From: CALMFQ01 sp964495595
GTDB taxonomy: Bacteria; Pseudomonadota; Gammaproteobacteria; Burkholderiales; SCOH01
DNA length: 28,642 bases
NCBI GenBank assembly: GCA_964495595.1
Contig: CAZBWH010000037.1
Coordinates: forward strand, 1 to 28,642
Reading direction: 5' to 3'
Positions 17,134 through 24,187 of the stretch are shown in pieces. The position numbers were made by a program, and so were the translations under genes. Within the stretch, counting starts at the first letter, position 1. Each line of letters opens with the position of its first letter. Below the pieces are notes generated by a model that was not told the DNA's origin, did not search any database, and saw only the letters and a list, made by a program, of their open reading frames with translations.

Positions 17134-18177
17134 ATGGAAAAAGTCAGATTGACGCAATTTTCGCACGGTGGCGGTTGCGGCTGCAAAATTGCGCCGAACC
17201 TGCTGGCCCAATTGCTCGCCAAATCCGGCGCCGGGGCGATGTTCCCCGATCTGCTGGTCGGCACCGAAACCAGCGATGATGCCGCAGTGTACCGCCTGAA
17301 TGACGAACAGGCGATTGTCGCCACCACCGACTTCTTCATGCCGATTGTCGACGACGCCTTCGACTTTGGCCGCATCGCCGCCACCAACGCTATTTCCGAC
17401 GTCTACGCCATGGGCGGCAAGCCGATTCTGGCGCTGGCGATTGTCGGCATGCCAATCAACAAACTGCCGGTGGCAACGATGCAGGACATCCTCGCCGGCG
17501 GCGCCGCCGCCTGCCGCGATGCCGGCATCCCGATTGCCGGCGGCCATTCAATCGACTCGCCCGAGCCAATCTACGGCCTGGTGGCGCTGGGCCTGGTGCA
17601 CCCGGACAAAGTCCGCCGCAACAGCTCGGCGCAGGCCGGCGACGTGCTGATTCTCGGCAAGGGGCTGGGCGTCGGCATCCTCTCCGCCGCGCTGAAAAAA
17701 GGCGAATTGTCGGATGCCGGCTACGCCGAAATGATCGCCACCACCACCCAGCTCAACCGCGTCGGCGCCGATCTGGCCGAGATGCCGGCAGTACACGCCA
17801 TCACCGACGTCACCGGCTTCGGCCTGCTCGGCCACACGCTGGAAATCTGCCGGGGCTCGAAGCTGACTGCCACGCTGCACGCCAGCCAGTTGCCGGTGCT
17901 GCCGCAAGCGCTGCCGTGGGCGCAGGCTGGCTACGGCCCCGGCGCCATCGAGCGCAACTGGGCCAGCTACGGCCGGGATGTAGATGTCAGTACCGATGTC
18001 GCTGAGTGGCAACAACGCCTGGCGCTGGATCCGCAAACCAGCGGCGGCTTGCTGGTCGCCTGTGCGCCAGAGGCGGTGGACGAAGTGCTGGCGTTGTTCA
18101 GGGCACAGGGATTTAGTTTGGCAACCGTCGTTGGCCAGCTAACGCAAGGACCCGCCCGGGCGCGACTGCAGGCATGA
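17134..18177 (+). CDS. selD: selenide, water dikinase (selenophosphate synthase)
   Basis: SelD, 347 residues, makes monoselenophosphate from selenide and ATP, the selenium donor for tRNA selenation (SelU) and for selenocysteine. The N-terminus EKVRLTQFSHGGGCGCKIAPN has the redox/catalytic Cys17 and Lys18, so this version uses cysteine in place of selenocysteine. Further motifs are DDAAVYRLND, ATTDFFMPIVDD, NAISDVYAMGG, AGGHSID, DVTGFGLLGH and DPQTSGGLL. I chose ATG 17134 because the family starts a few residues before RLTQ; GTG 17116 would add six residues and lie next to the selU start. SelA, SelB and tRNA-Sec are not in the window, so the visible selenium use is tRNA selenouridine. A bidirectional terminator at 18371-18394 may end the transcript. 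Confidence 0.96.
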   Translation: MEKVRLTQFSHGGGCGCKIAPNLLAQLLAKSGAGAMFPDLLVGTETSDDAAVYRLNDEQAIVATTDFFMPIVDDAFDFGRIAATNAISDVYAMGGKPILALAIVGMPINKLPVATMQDILAGGAAACRDAGIPIAGGHSIDSPEPIYGLVALGLVHPDKVRRNSSAQAGDVLILGKGLGVGILSAALKKGELSDAGYAEMIATTTQLNRVGADLAEMPAVHAITDVTGFGLLGHTLEICRGSKLTATLHASQLPVLPQALPWAQAGYGPGAIERNWASYGRDVDVSTDVAEWQQRLALDPQTSGGLLVACAPEAVDEVLALFRAQGFSLATVVGQLTQGPARARLQA

Positions 18178-18184
18178 TCGGTAT

Positions 18185-18219
18185 CGGCCTGCGAGGCAAG
18201 CGGGCATTGGGCTGCAGGC
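18185..18219. repeat. REP-like intergenic repeat, copy C (divergent)
   Basis: A 35-nt stretch with CGGCCTGCGAG at the left and CTGCAGGC at the right, matching the ends of copy A1; the middle is more variable. It lies directly after the selD stop, again between converging genes. Confidence 0.45.
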
Positions 18220-18370
18220 AAGGCTGGGAGGCAATGCCAGAGCGGATTGCAGGGTAGGTGGAATACGGTGTGGTGGGTAGGAAGCTTGCTGCCCTCCGCT
18301 CCTGACTCCACGATGCTGCCGCCGGTAAGGTGCAAACGGCGTGTCAGTGCATTGCCTGCGCAGACAATAA

Positions 18371-18394
18371 AAAAGCGGGCCGCAGCCCGCTTTT
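18371..18394. terminator. bidirectional terminator between selD and mdh
   Basis: A perfect 10-bp stem AAAAGCGGGC (18371-18380) / GCCCGCTTTT (18385-18394) has loop CGCA, with T runs on both strands. It lies 22 nt beyond the mdh stop (minus strand) and about 190 nt beyond the selD stop (plus strand), so it can serve both. Confidence 0.88.
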
Positions 18395-18415
18395 AGCAGA
18401 AGAAACGGTGAGCGG

Positions 18416-19399
18416 TTAGCCCAGCAAGTGTGCGACTGCGCTGCTTTCCTCTTGCAGTTCCTTCAGGGTTGCATCCATGCGGGCGCGGCTGAAGTCACTG
18501 ATTTCGATTCCCTGAACGATGGTGTACTTGCCATCCTTGCAGGTGACCGGGAAGCCGTAAATGACGCCGGCCGGGATGCCGTAAGAGCCGTCAGACGGAA
18601 TACCCATGGTGACCCAGTCGCCTTCCGGTGTGCCCAGCACCCAGTCACGGATGTGTTCGATAGCGGCGTTGGCTGCCGAAGCGGCCGACGAGAGACCGCG
18701 TGCCTTGATGATGGCTGCACCGCGTTGCTGGACGGTGGGGATGAAGTTGCCTTCCAGCCACTCTTGATCGTTGATCTGTGCCCAAACGCCTTGGCCTTCA
18801 ACTTCAGCACGGTTCAGGTCCGGGTATTGAGTAGCCGAGTGGTTGCCCCAAACGGTCATCTGGGTAACCGACGAAACCGGCTTGCCCAGTTTGGCAGCGA
18901 TTTGCGATTTCGCACGGTTGTGGTCCAGGCGCATCATGGCAGTGAAATTGGCCGGGTTCAGATCCGGAGCGTTTTTCATGGCGATGTACGCGTTGGTGTT
19001 GGCGGGGTTGCCGACAACCAGTACCTTGACATCACGCGAGGCAACTGCGTTCAGGGCTTTGCCCTGAGCGGTGAAGATGGCGCCGTTGGCTTCCAGCAGG
19101 TCTTTGCGTTCCATGCCCGGGCCGCGGGGACGGGCGCCGACCAGCAAGGCGACGTCGACGTCCTTGAAGGCGACCATGGGGTCGTCAGTGGTGGTGATGC
19201 CTTGCAGCAGCGGGAATGCGCAATCTTCCAGTTCCATGACAACGCCTTGTACGGCTGCCATCGACTGCGGAATGTCCAGCAGTTGCAGAATGACCGGCTG
19301 GTCTTTGCCCAGCATTTCGCCGCTGGCGATACGGAACAACAGGCTGTAACCGATTTGACCGGCGGCACCGGTGACGGCAACACGAACAGGACGCTTCAT
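18416..19399 (-). CDS. mdh: malate dehydrogenase (NAD-dependent)
   Basis: Mdh, 327 residues, interconverts malate and oxaloacetate with NAD in the TCA cycle. The nucleotide-binding loop is GAAGQIG (residues 11-17), the substrate loop GARPRGPGMERKDLL has Arg92 and Arg98 (malate type), the dimer/active-site segment is MRLDHNRAKSQ and the catalytic His187 is in WGNHSATQYPDLN. This matches the bacterial/cytosolic-type Mdh of about 326-330 residues. The ATG at 19399 has GGGAG six bases upstream, which decides it over an upstream in-frame ATG at 19411. It diverges from the GntR-type regulator gene, and the 200-240-nt gap holds promoters for both. The palindromic operator near 19585-19600 may also influence mdh. 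Confidence 0.96.
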   Translation of the reverse strand: MKRPVRVAVTGAAGQIGYSLLFRIASGEMLGKDQPVILQLLDIPQSMAAVQGVVMELEDCAFPLLQGITTTDDPMVAFKDVDVALLVGARPRGPGMERKDLLEANGAIFTAQGKALNAVASRDVKVLVVGNPANTNAYIAMKNAPDLNPANFTAMMRLDHNRAKSQIAAKLGKPVSSVTQMTVWGNHSATQYPDLNRAEVEGQGVWAQINDQEWLEGNFIPTVQQRGAAIIKARGLSSAASAANAAIEHIRDWVLGTPEGDWVTMGIPSDGSYGIPAGVIYGFPVTCKDGKYTIVQGIEISDFSRARMDATLKELQEESSAVAHLLG

Positions 19400-19514
19400 A
19401 TTGACTCCCAAAGTTCACAAGTTAGCTGCGTGTCAACGCAGAATTGTTAAATGGCCCGGCAGGTGTTTCCAGCTGTATGCCGGTTGCCCGGCCGAGCCAA
19501 TTTCAAGGGTGAGG

Positions 19515-19523
19515 ATATTACCA
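19515..19523 (-). promoter_or_regulatory. candidate extended -10 of the mdh promoter
   Basis: On the minus strand the sequence reads TGGTAATAT, an extended -10 type element about 115 nt before the mdh start. The -35 region is weak. Predicted from sequence only. Confidence 0.25.
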
Positions 19524-19584
19524 TAGTTCGCGGGCAGGTTTGTGGTTCGATTTTTGCAATGCCCGCCAATGACTGTTTATCATG

Positions 19585-19600
19585 TGTCTTATATAAGACA
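19585..19600. promoter_or_regulatory. 16-bp perfect palindrome, probable GntR-type operator
   Basis: TGTCTTATATAAGACA is a perfect 16-bp inverted repeat. It lies in the mdh/regulator divergent gap, 38 nt before the preferred regulator start at 19639, and overlaps an alternative ATG at 19600. A possible promoter (TTGCAA 19554-19559, TTTATC 19577-19582) lies just upstream, so a bound regulator could block transcription of its own gene. GntR-family dimers bind such palindromes. No second copy was seen elsewhere in the window. Confidence 0.6.
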
Positions 19601-19638
19601 TGGGTGGACATTGGGTGGCCTGGCTGGTAAAAAGCAGC

Positions 19639-20367
19639 ATGTCTCGCGCCGCTGTCAATCGTGCCCCCCTGTATCTGCAGGTTAAATCCGCGTTGCTGGA
19701 AGCGCTGGAGGCCGGTGAGTGGCTGCAGGAAGATATGTTGCCGAGCGAGTTTGAACTGGCCGACCGTTTTGGTGTTAGCCAGGGGACAGTGCGCAAGGCA
19801 CTGGACGAGTTGGTGGCGGAGCAGGTGTTGCTTCGCCGGCAGGGTCGGGGGACTTTCGTTGCCCGGTATCCTGATGAGTGGCAGCGGGTGGGTTTTGTGT
19901 TGCAGAACGACTTTGCTGCCCGCGAGTTCGAGCCGTTGCAGCTGGAGTTGCTCAGTTGTGCCAGGGCGCATGCGTCCGATGCGGTGGCTGCTGCGCTGGG
20001 CCAGCGTCGGGGGGCGTTGCTGATTGAGGTACGCCGTTTGTTGCGTATTCGCGATCAAGTGGTGGCGATCGAGGATGTCTTGCTGCCGTTTGATTTGTTC
20101 GAGGGCCTGGATTCGCGCAAGGTGAAGCAGTGCGATGGAGCACTGTACGAGCTTTATCATCGTGTGTTCGGGGTGAAGGTGGTGGGGACTCGCGAGATGT
20201 GCCGTGCCTGTGCTGCAGATCGCGAGGCAGGTCGGTTGCTGTTATGTGACGCCGGTACGCCTTTGCTGGAGGTGGTGCGGGTGGCGTACGCTTCGGGGGG
20301 TAAGCCGGTCGAGTGGCGTCGCCTGTTGTGTCGATCCGAGGTGTATTCCTACATCAATCGACTATAA
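19639..20367 (+). CDS. GntR-family (HutC/UTRA type) transcriptional regulator
   Basis: A DNA-binding regulator of 242 residues. The N-terminal winged helix-turn-helix spans about residues 8-75: APLYLQVKSALLEAL, LPSEFELADRFGVSQGTVRKALDELV and GRGTFVA. A UTRA-like ligand-binding domain follows: LLIEVRRLLRIRDQVVAIEDVLLP, YELYHRVFGVKV and TPLLEVVRVAYASGGKPVEW. The position between mdh and sdhC suggests that it controls TCA-cycle genes in response to a small carboxylate, but the effector cannot be seen. The start at 19639 (MSRAAVNRAPLYLQ) is preferred because ATG 19600 overlaps the palindromic operator; both have weak ribosome-binding sites. It is separated from sdhC by 289 nt that contain a promoter. 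Confidence 0.88.
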   Translation: MSRAAVNRAPLYLQVKSALLEALEAGEWLQEDMLPSEFELADRFGVSQGTVRKALDELVAEQVLLRRQGRGTFVARYPDEWQRVGFVLQNDFAAREFEPLQLELLSCARAHASDAVAAALGQRRGALLIEVRRLLRIRDQVVAIEDVLLPFDLFEGLDSRKVKQCDGALYELYHRVFGVKVVGTREMCRACAADREAGRLLLCDAGTPLLEVVRVAYASGGKPVEWRRLLCRSEVYSYINRL

Positions 20368-20456
20368 ATCAGCATTAAATGCGGTTGGAGCCATCGGGCT
20401 GAGGGGTGTGGGCAGGGTGGCCCGGAAGCCGCAGTCTTATGGCAGGGCGCGATTTT

Positions 20457-20465
20457 TGCTAGAAT
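20457..20465 (+). promoter_or_regulatory. extended -10 promoter of the sdh operon
   Basis: TGCTAGAAT is an extended -10 (TGn plus TAGAAT) about 190 nt before sdhC. The -35 region is poor (near 20437-20442). The box lies in the loop and right arm of an 8-bp inverted repeat (GCGCGATT 20447-20454 / AATCGCGC 20463-20470). It would give a long 5' leader of about 185 nt, a size that allows control by a small RNA or RNA structure. Confidence 0.5.
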
Positions 20466-20656
20466 CGCGCGGTTCTGGTTGTCAGTGGCGGTGATCCTGG
20501 TCGGTGGCGTGAACCACAAGTTCATGTATGGCGTCAGGCAGATGTTGCGGCACCATTGCTTGCGGGATTGAACGGCAGTATGACGGTCAATTCATGACGT
20601 TAGCGCAGTCCGGCTGTGACCGGCACTGTATTCAAAACACTGAGGGAAAACGACAT

Positions 20657-21031
20657 ATGCAGAAACAAAGACCCAAGCACCTGGATATACCCAAGATCCG
20701 GATGCCAATTCCTGCTGTGGTCTCCATTTTGCACCGCGTGAGCGGCGCTGCCATGTTCCTGACGCTGCCGCTGGTTATCTGGCTGCTGGAAGGCACCTTG
20801 AGTTCGGCCGAGTCTTTCGATTGCTACCAGTCGGCTGTCGGCAATCCACTGGTCAAGCTGATCCTGATCGGTTTGCTGTGGGCGTTCATGCATCACGCCT
20901 TTGCAGGCATTCGTTTTGTGCTGCTTGACGTGCATAAAGGGATCGATTTGCACTCGGCTCGCGCCACAGCCAAGGGGGTCATGGTCGTCAGCCTGGCCCT
21001 GACCGCCATTGTAGGAGCTCTGTTATGGTAA
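20657..21031 (+). CDS. sdhC: succinate dehydrogenase cytochrome b556 subunit
   Basis: SdhC, 124 residues, is one of the two membrane anchors of complex II and helps bind haem b and ubiquinone. The motif SILHRVSG (residues 23-30) carries the quinone-site Ser and Arg. The haem ligand corresponds to His80 in HHAFAGIRFVLLD. Three hydrophobic segments are seen, around 28-48, 66-88 and 101-123. GAGGGA lies ten bases before the ATG. The end overlaps sdhD by seven bases. It is the first gene of the sdh operon, behind a promoter with a long leader. Confidence 0.95.
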   Translation: MQKQRPKHLDIPKIRMPIPAVVSILHRVSGAAMFLTLPLVIWLLEGTLSSAESFDCYQSAVGNPLVKLILIGLLWAFMHHAFAGIRFVLLDVHKGIDLHSARATAKGVMVVSLALTAIVGALLW

Positions 21032-21372
21032 ATCGTATCGTTGTGGGTGCACATTACGGGCTGCGCGACTGGCTGGCCCAGCGCGTGACGGCTGTGATCA
21101 TGCTGGCTTACGTGGTGGTTCTGGTGGCGTTGCTGTTCAGCGCATCCGGGGTTAGCTATGAAGGTTGGCAGGCGCTGTTCCAGCAGACCTGGGTGAGGGT
21201 GTTCTCTACCGTGACCATGATCGCCGTGTTGTATCACGCCTGGGTGGGGGTGCGCGATATCTGGATGGATTATGTCCAGCCGGTCGGCATTCGCCTGACA
21301 TTGCATGTGTTGACCATCCTGTGGTTGGTTGGCTGCTTCGTTTACGCTACTAAAGTTCTGTGGGGTGTGTAA
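21025..21372 (+). CDS. sdhD: succinate dehydrogenase membrane anchor subunit
   Basis: SdhD, 115 residues, is the second membrane anchor of complex II. The family motif LYHAWVGVRDIWMDYVQP contains the haem-region His and the Asp-Tyr pair near the quinone pocket. The N-terminal GLRDWLAQRVTAVIM is typical. There are three membrane segments. It overlaps sdhC by seven bases and its TAA shares one base with the sdhA ATG (TAATG), a sign of tight coupling. Confidence 0.95.
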   Translation: MVNRIVVGAHYGLRDWLAQRVTAVIMLAYVVVLVALLFSASGVSYEGWQALFQQTWVRVFSTVTMIAVLYHAWVGVRDIWMDYVQPVGIRLTLHVLTILWLVGCFVYATKVLWGV

Positions 21373-23138
21373 TGGCTGTAACCGTTCGTCAATTTGATGC
21401 AGTGATCGTTGGCGGTGGCGGTGCGGGTCTACGCGCCGCGCTGCAACTTTCCGAAGCTGGCCTGAAAACCGTCGTTCTTTCCAAGGTGTTCCCGACCCGT
21501 TCCCACACCGTTGCTGCACAAGGTGGTATTTCCGCTGCGTTGGGTAATGTGCAGGAAGACAAGTGGGAATGGCATATGTACGACACCGTAAAAGGTTCGG
21601 ACTGGCTGGGCGACCAGGATGCCATCGAGTTCATGACCCGTAACGCAATCGATGCGGTGATCGAGCTGGAACACTTCGGCATGCCATTTGACCGCGTCGA
21701 TTCCGGTCGTATTTATCAGCGCCCGTTTGGTGGCCACACTGCCAACTTCGGCAAGACCCCCGTGCAGCCTGCCTGTGCCGCTGCCGACCGTACCGGCCAC
21801 GCGATGTTGCACACGTTGTATCAGCGCAATGTCCGTGCCAAGACCCAGTTTTTCGTTGAATGGATGGCGCTGGACCTGATCCGCGACAGCGAAGGTGATG
21901 TGGTAGGTGTGACTGCGCTGGAAATGGAAACCGGCGAAGTAATGATCCTGCACTCAAAAGCGGTCCTGTTTGCTACCGGCGGTTCCGGGCGTATCTTCGC
22001 TGCATCGACCAATGCCTTCATCAATACCGGTGACGGCTTGGGCATGTGTGCCCGTGCCGGCATTCCGCTCGAGGATATGGAGTTCTGGCAGTTCCACCCG
22101 ACTGGCGTGGCCGGTGCCGGCGTACTGATTACCGAAGGCGTGCGCGGAGAGGGCGGTATCCTGCTGAACGCCAATGGTGAGCGTTTCATGGAACGTTACG
22201 CACCGAACCTGAAAGATCTGGCCCCGCGTGACTTTGTGTCGCGTTGTATGCAACTGGAAGTGCTGGAAGGTCGTGGTGCAGGCAAGGAGAAGGATCATGT
22301 CTTGCTGAAACTGGACCACCTCGGTCCGGATATCATCAAGCAACGTCTGCCTTCGATTCGCGAAATCGCGATCAAATTTGCTGGTGTAGACCCGATCAAA
22401 GAGCCGATCCCGGTTATTCCGACTTGCCACTACCAGATGGGCGGTATTCCGACCAATTATCTGGGCGAGGTGATCGTGCCTAAGGACGGCAGTCCTGAGG
22501 TACGCGTCAACGGCTTCTATGCTGCCGGTGAATGTGCCTGTACCTCGGTACACGGCGCCAACCGTCTGGGTACCAATTCGCTGCTCGATCTGGTGGTGTT
22601 CGGCAAATCAGCCGGTAATAGCATGGTTGACTACATCCGCAAGGAAATGCCGACATTCAAGCCGCTGCCGTCCGGTGCGGCCGACAAGAGTCTGGCGCGT
22701 ATCGCCCGCATCGACTCGCAAGCCGGCGGGGAAGAAGTCGCCGCCGTGCGCAACGAGATGCAGAAGGTAGTGCAGAATCGTGCGGGCGTATTCCGTACCG
22801 ACAAGAATCTGGGGCTGGGCGTGACCGAGATCAAACAGGTGGCTGAGCGTGCGAAGCGCACCCAGATCAAGGACAAGAGCAAGGTGTTCAACACCGCGCG
22901 TGTCGAAGCGCTGGAACTGGAAAACCTGATCGAAGTGGCCGTCGCGACGCTGATTTCGGCCGAAGCCCGCAAGGAGTCCCGTGGTGCACATGCCCACGAC
23001 GATTATCCGAACCGTGACGACGACAACTGGATGAAGCACACACTGTACGACGCAGCCAGTCGTAGCCTGAGCTACAAGCCGGTTCATACCAAACCGCTGA
23101 CGGTGGAATACATTCCGCCGAAAGAGCGTACGTTCTAA
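21372..23138 (+). CDS. sdhA: succinate dehydrogenase flavoprotein subunit
   Basis: SdhA, 588 residues, oxidises succinate to fumarate and carries covalently bound FAD. The dinucleotide-binding GGGGAGL is at residues 14-20, the FAD-linking His45 is in RSHTVAAQGG, and further motifs are DWLGDQDAIEFM, FHPTG and ANRLGTNSLLDLVVFG. Length is the same as in E. coli (588). The ATG 21372 overlaps the sdhD stop by one base, with GGGGTG as ribosome-binding site; an upstream GTG at 21360 gives no family-like residues. It is followed 18 nt later by sdhB. Confidence 0.97.
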   Translation: MAVTVRQFDAVIVGGGGAGLRAALQLSEAGLKTVVLSKVFPTRSHTVAAQGGISAALGNVQEDKWEWHMYDTVKGSDWLGDQDAIEFMTRNAIDAVIELEHFGMPFDRVDSGRIYQRPFGGHTANFGKTPVQPACAAADRTGHAMLHTLYQRNVRAKTQFFVEWMALDLIRDSEGDVVGVTALEMETGEVMILHSKAVLFATGGSGRIFAASTNAFINTGDGLGMCARAGIPLEDMEFWQFHPTGVAGAGVLITEGVRGEGGILLNANGERFMERYAPNLKDLAPRDFVSRCMQLEVLEGRGAGKEKDHVLLKLDHLGPDIIKQRLPSIREIAIKFAGVDPIKEPIPVIPTCHYQMGGIPTNYLGEVIVPKDGSPEVRVNGFYAAGECACTSVHGANRLGTNSLLDLVVFGKSAGNSMVDYIRKEMPTFKPLPSGAADKSLARIARIDSQAGGEEVAAVRNEMQKVVQNRAGVFRTDKNLGLGVTEIKQVAERAKRTQIKDKSKVFNTARVEALELENLIEVAVATLISAEARKESRGAHAHDDYPNRDDDNWMKHTLYDAASRSLSYKPVHTKPLTVEYIPPKERTF

Positions 23139-23156
23139 CCGGCCGGGAAGGATTGC

Positions 23157-23861
23157 ATGATGAAAACCAAATTCAGTATTTATCGCTATAACCCTGATGT
23201 CGACGCCAAGCCGTACATGCAGGACTACGAAATCGAGCTGGAACCGTCTGACAAGAAGCTGCTCGACGCTATCGTTCGCCTGAAAGCCGTGGATGACACA
23301 CTGAGTTTCCGTCGCTCGTGCCGTGAAGGGGTGTGCGGCTCGGACGCGATGAACATCAATGGCAAAAACGGCCTGGCCTGTGTGACCGATGTCGCCGATC
23401 TCAAGCAACCGATCGTGCTGCGCCCGTTGCCGGGCATGCCGGTGATCCGTGACCTGATCGTCGATATGACCCAGTTCTTCAAGCAATATCATTCGATCAA
23501 ACCGTATCTGCAGAATGACGAGCCAGCGCCGCAACGCGAGCGTCTGCAGTCTCCGGAAGACCGTAAGGAACTGGATGGCCTGTACGAGTGCATCTTGTGT
23601 GCCTGTTGCTCGACTGCCTGTCCGTCGTTCTGGTGGAACCCGGACAAGTTTGTTGGTCCCTCCGGCCTGCTGGCTGCGTACCGGTTCCTGGCCGATACAC
23701 GCGACCAGGCGACCAACGAGCGTCTGGACAATCTGGAAGACCCGTATCGCTTGTTTCGCTGCCATACCATCATGAACTGTGTCGACGTGTGTCCGAAGGA
23801 ACTGAACCCGACCTTGGCGATCGGCAAGATCAAGGAAATGATGATCAAGCGCGCAGTATGA
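23157..23861 (+). CDS. sdhB: succinate dehydrogenase iron-sulphur subunit
   Basis: SdhB, 234 residues, passes electrons from FAD to ubiquinone. The [2Fe-2S] cluster ligands are in SCREGVCGSDAMNINGKNG and LAC, the [4Fe-4S] ligands in CILCACCSTACPSFWW, and the [3Fe-4S] ligands in CHTIMNCVDVCPKELNP. Two adjacent ATGs exist. The AAGGA at 23148-23152 is four bases from 23157 and seven from 23160, so the second could be the real start. The stop overlaps the sdhE ATG by four bases. Confidence 0.96.
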   Translation: MMKTKFSIYRYNPDVDAKPYMQDYEIELEPSDKKLLDAIVRLKAVDDTLSFRRSCREGVCGSDAMNINGKNGLACVTDVADLKQPIVLRPLPGMPVIRDLIVDMTQFFKQYHSIKPYLQNDEPAPQRERLQSPEDRKELDGLYECILCACCSTACPSFWWNPDKFVGPSGLLAAYRFLADTRDQATNERLDNLEDPYRLFRCHTIMNCVDVCPKELNPTLAIGKIKEMMIKRAV

Positions 23862-24112
23862 GTGAACTCGACCGAATCCGTTGGCGCTCGCGCCGGGGGC
23901 TGCTCGAACTGGATCTGGTGCTGGAGAAATTTCTCGATCAGCATCTGGAACAGTTGAATCAGGATCAACTCGATAGCTATAAAGATCTTTTATTCCTGCC
24001 CGACAACGACTTGCTGGATTTTGTCGATGGCCGGCGCGACTGCCCCAACCCACAGATGCAACAGTTGATCGTGCTGATGCGTGAATGCTGGCAGGCGCCG
24101 CGCAAGGATTGA
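23858..24112 (+). CDS. sdhE: FAD assembly factor SdhE
   Basis: SdhE, 84 residues, assists covalent attachment of FAD to SdhA. The hallmark RGxxE appears as RRGLLELD near residues 12-19, followed by the helical segment typical of this DUF339 fold (LDSYKDLLFLPDNDLLDFVDGR). It starts at ATG 23858, overlapping the sdhB stop (ATGA), and is part of the sdhCDAB operon. gltA begins 75 nt later. Confidence 0.95.
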   Translation: MSELDRIRWRSRRGLLELDLVLEKFLDQHLEQLNQDQLDSYKDLLFLPDNDLLDFVDGRRDCPNPQMQQLIVLMRECWQAPRKD

Positions 24113-24129
24113 GTCCGAATCAGAACAGT

Positions 24130-24149
24130 GCCGGCGGCTTGCTGCCGGC
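24130..24149 (+). promoter_or_regulatory. hairpin in the sdhE-gltA gap
   Basis: An 8-bp stem (GCCGGCGG / CTGCCGGC, one G-U pair) has loop CTTG and lies about 38 nt before gltA. It has no adjacent T tract. It may stabilise or partly limit read-through between sdhE and gltA. Confidence 0.35.
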
Positions 24150-24187
24150 GCGATGAACCCGAGAGTTTTTACAAGGAGATTTTCCGT

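Noticed and set aside
17134..17190. SelD as a selenoprotein
   Set aside because: The catalytic position is encoded by TGC (cysteine), with no in-frame TGA, so no selenocysteine insertion is needed.
20447..20470. Hairpin GCGCGATT/AATCGCGC as a terminator of the GntR gene
   Set aside because: No T tract follows the right arm, and the loop and right arm contain an extended -10 sequence, so a promoter is the better reading.
22608..24053. 481-residue open frame on the minus strand
   Set aside because: It is antisense to sdhA, sdhB and sdhE, which are certain.
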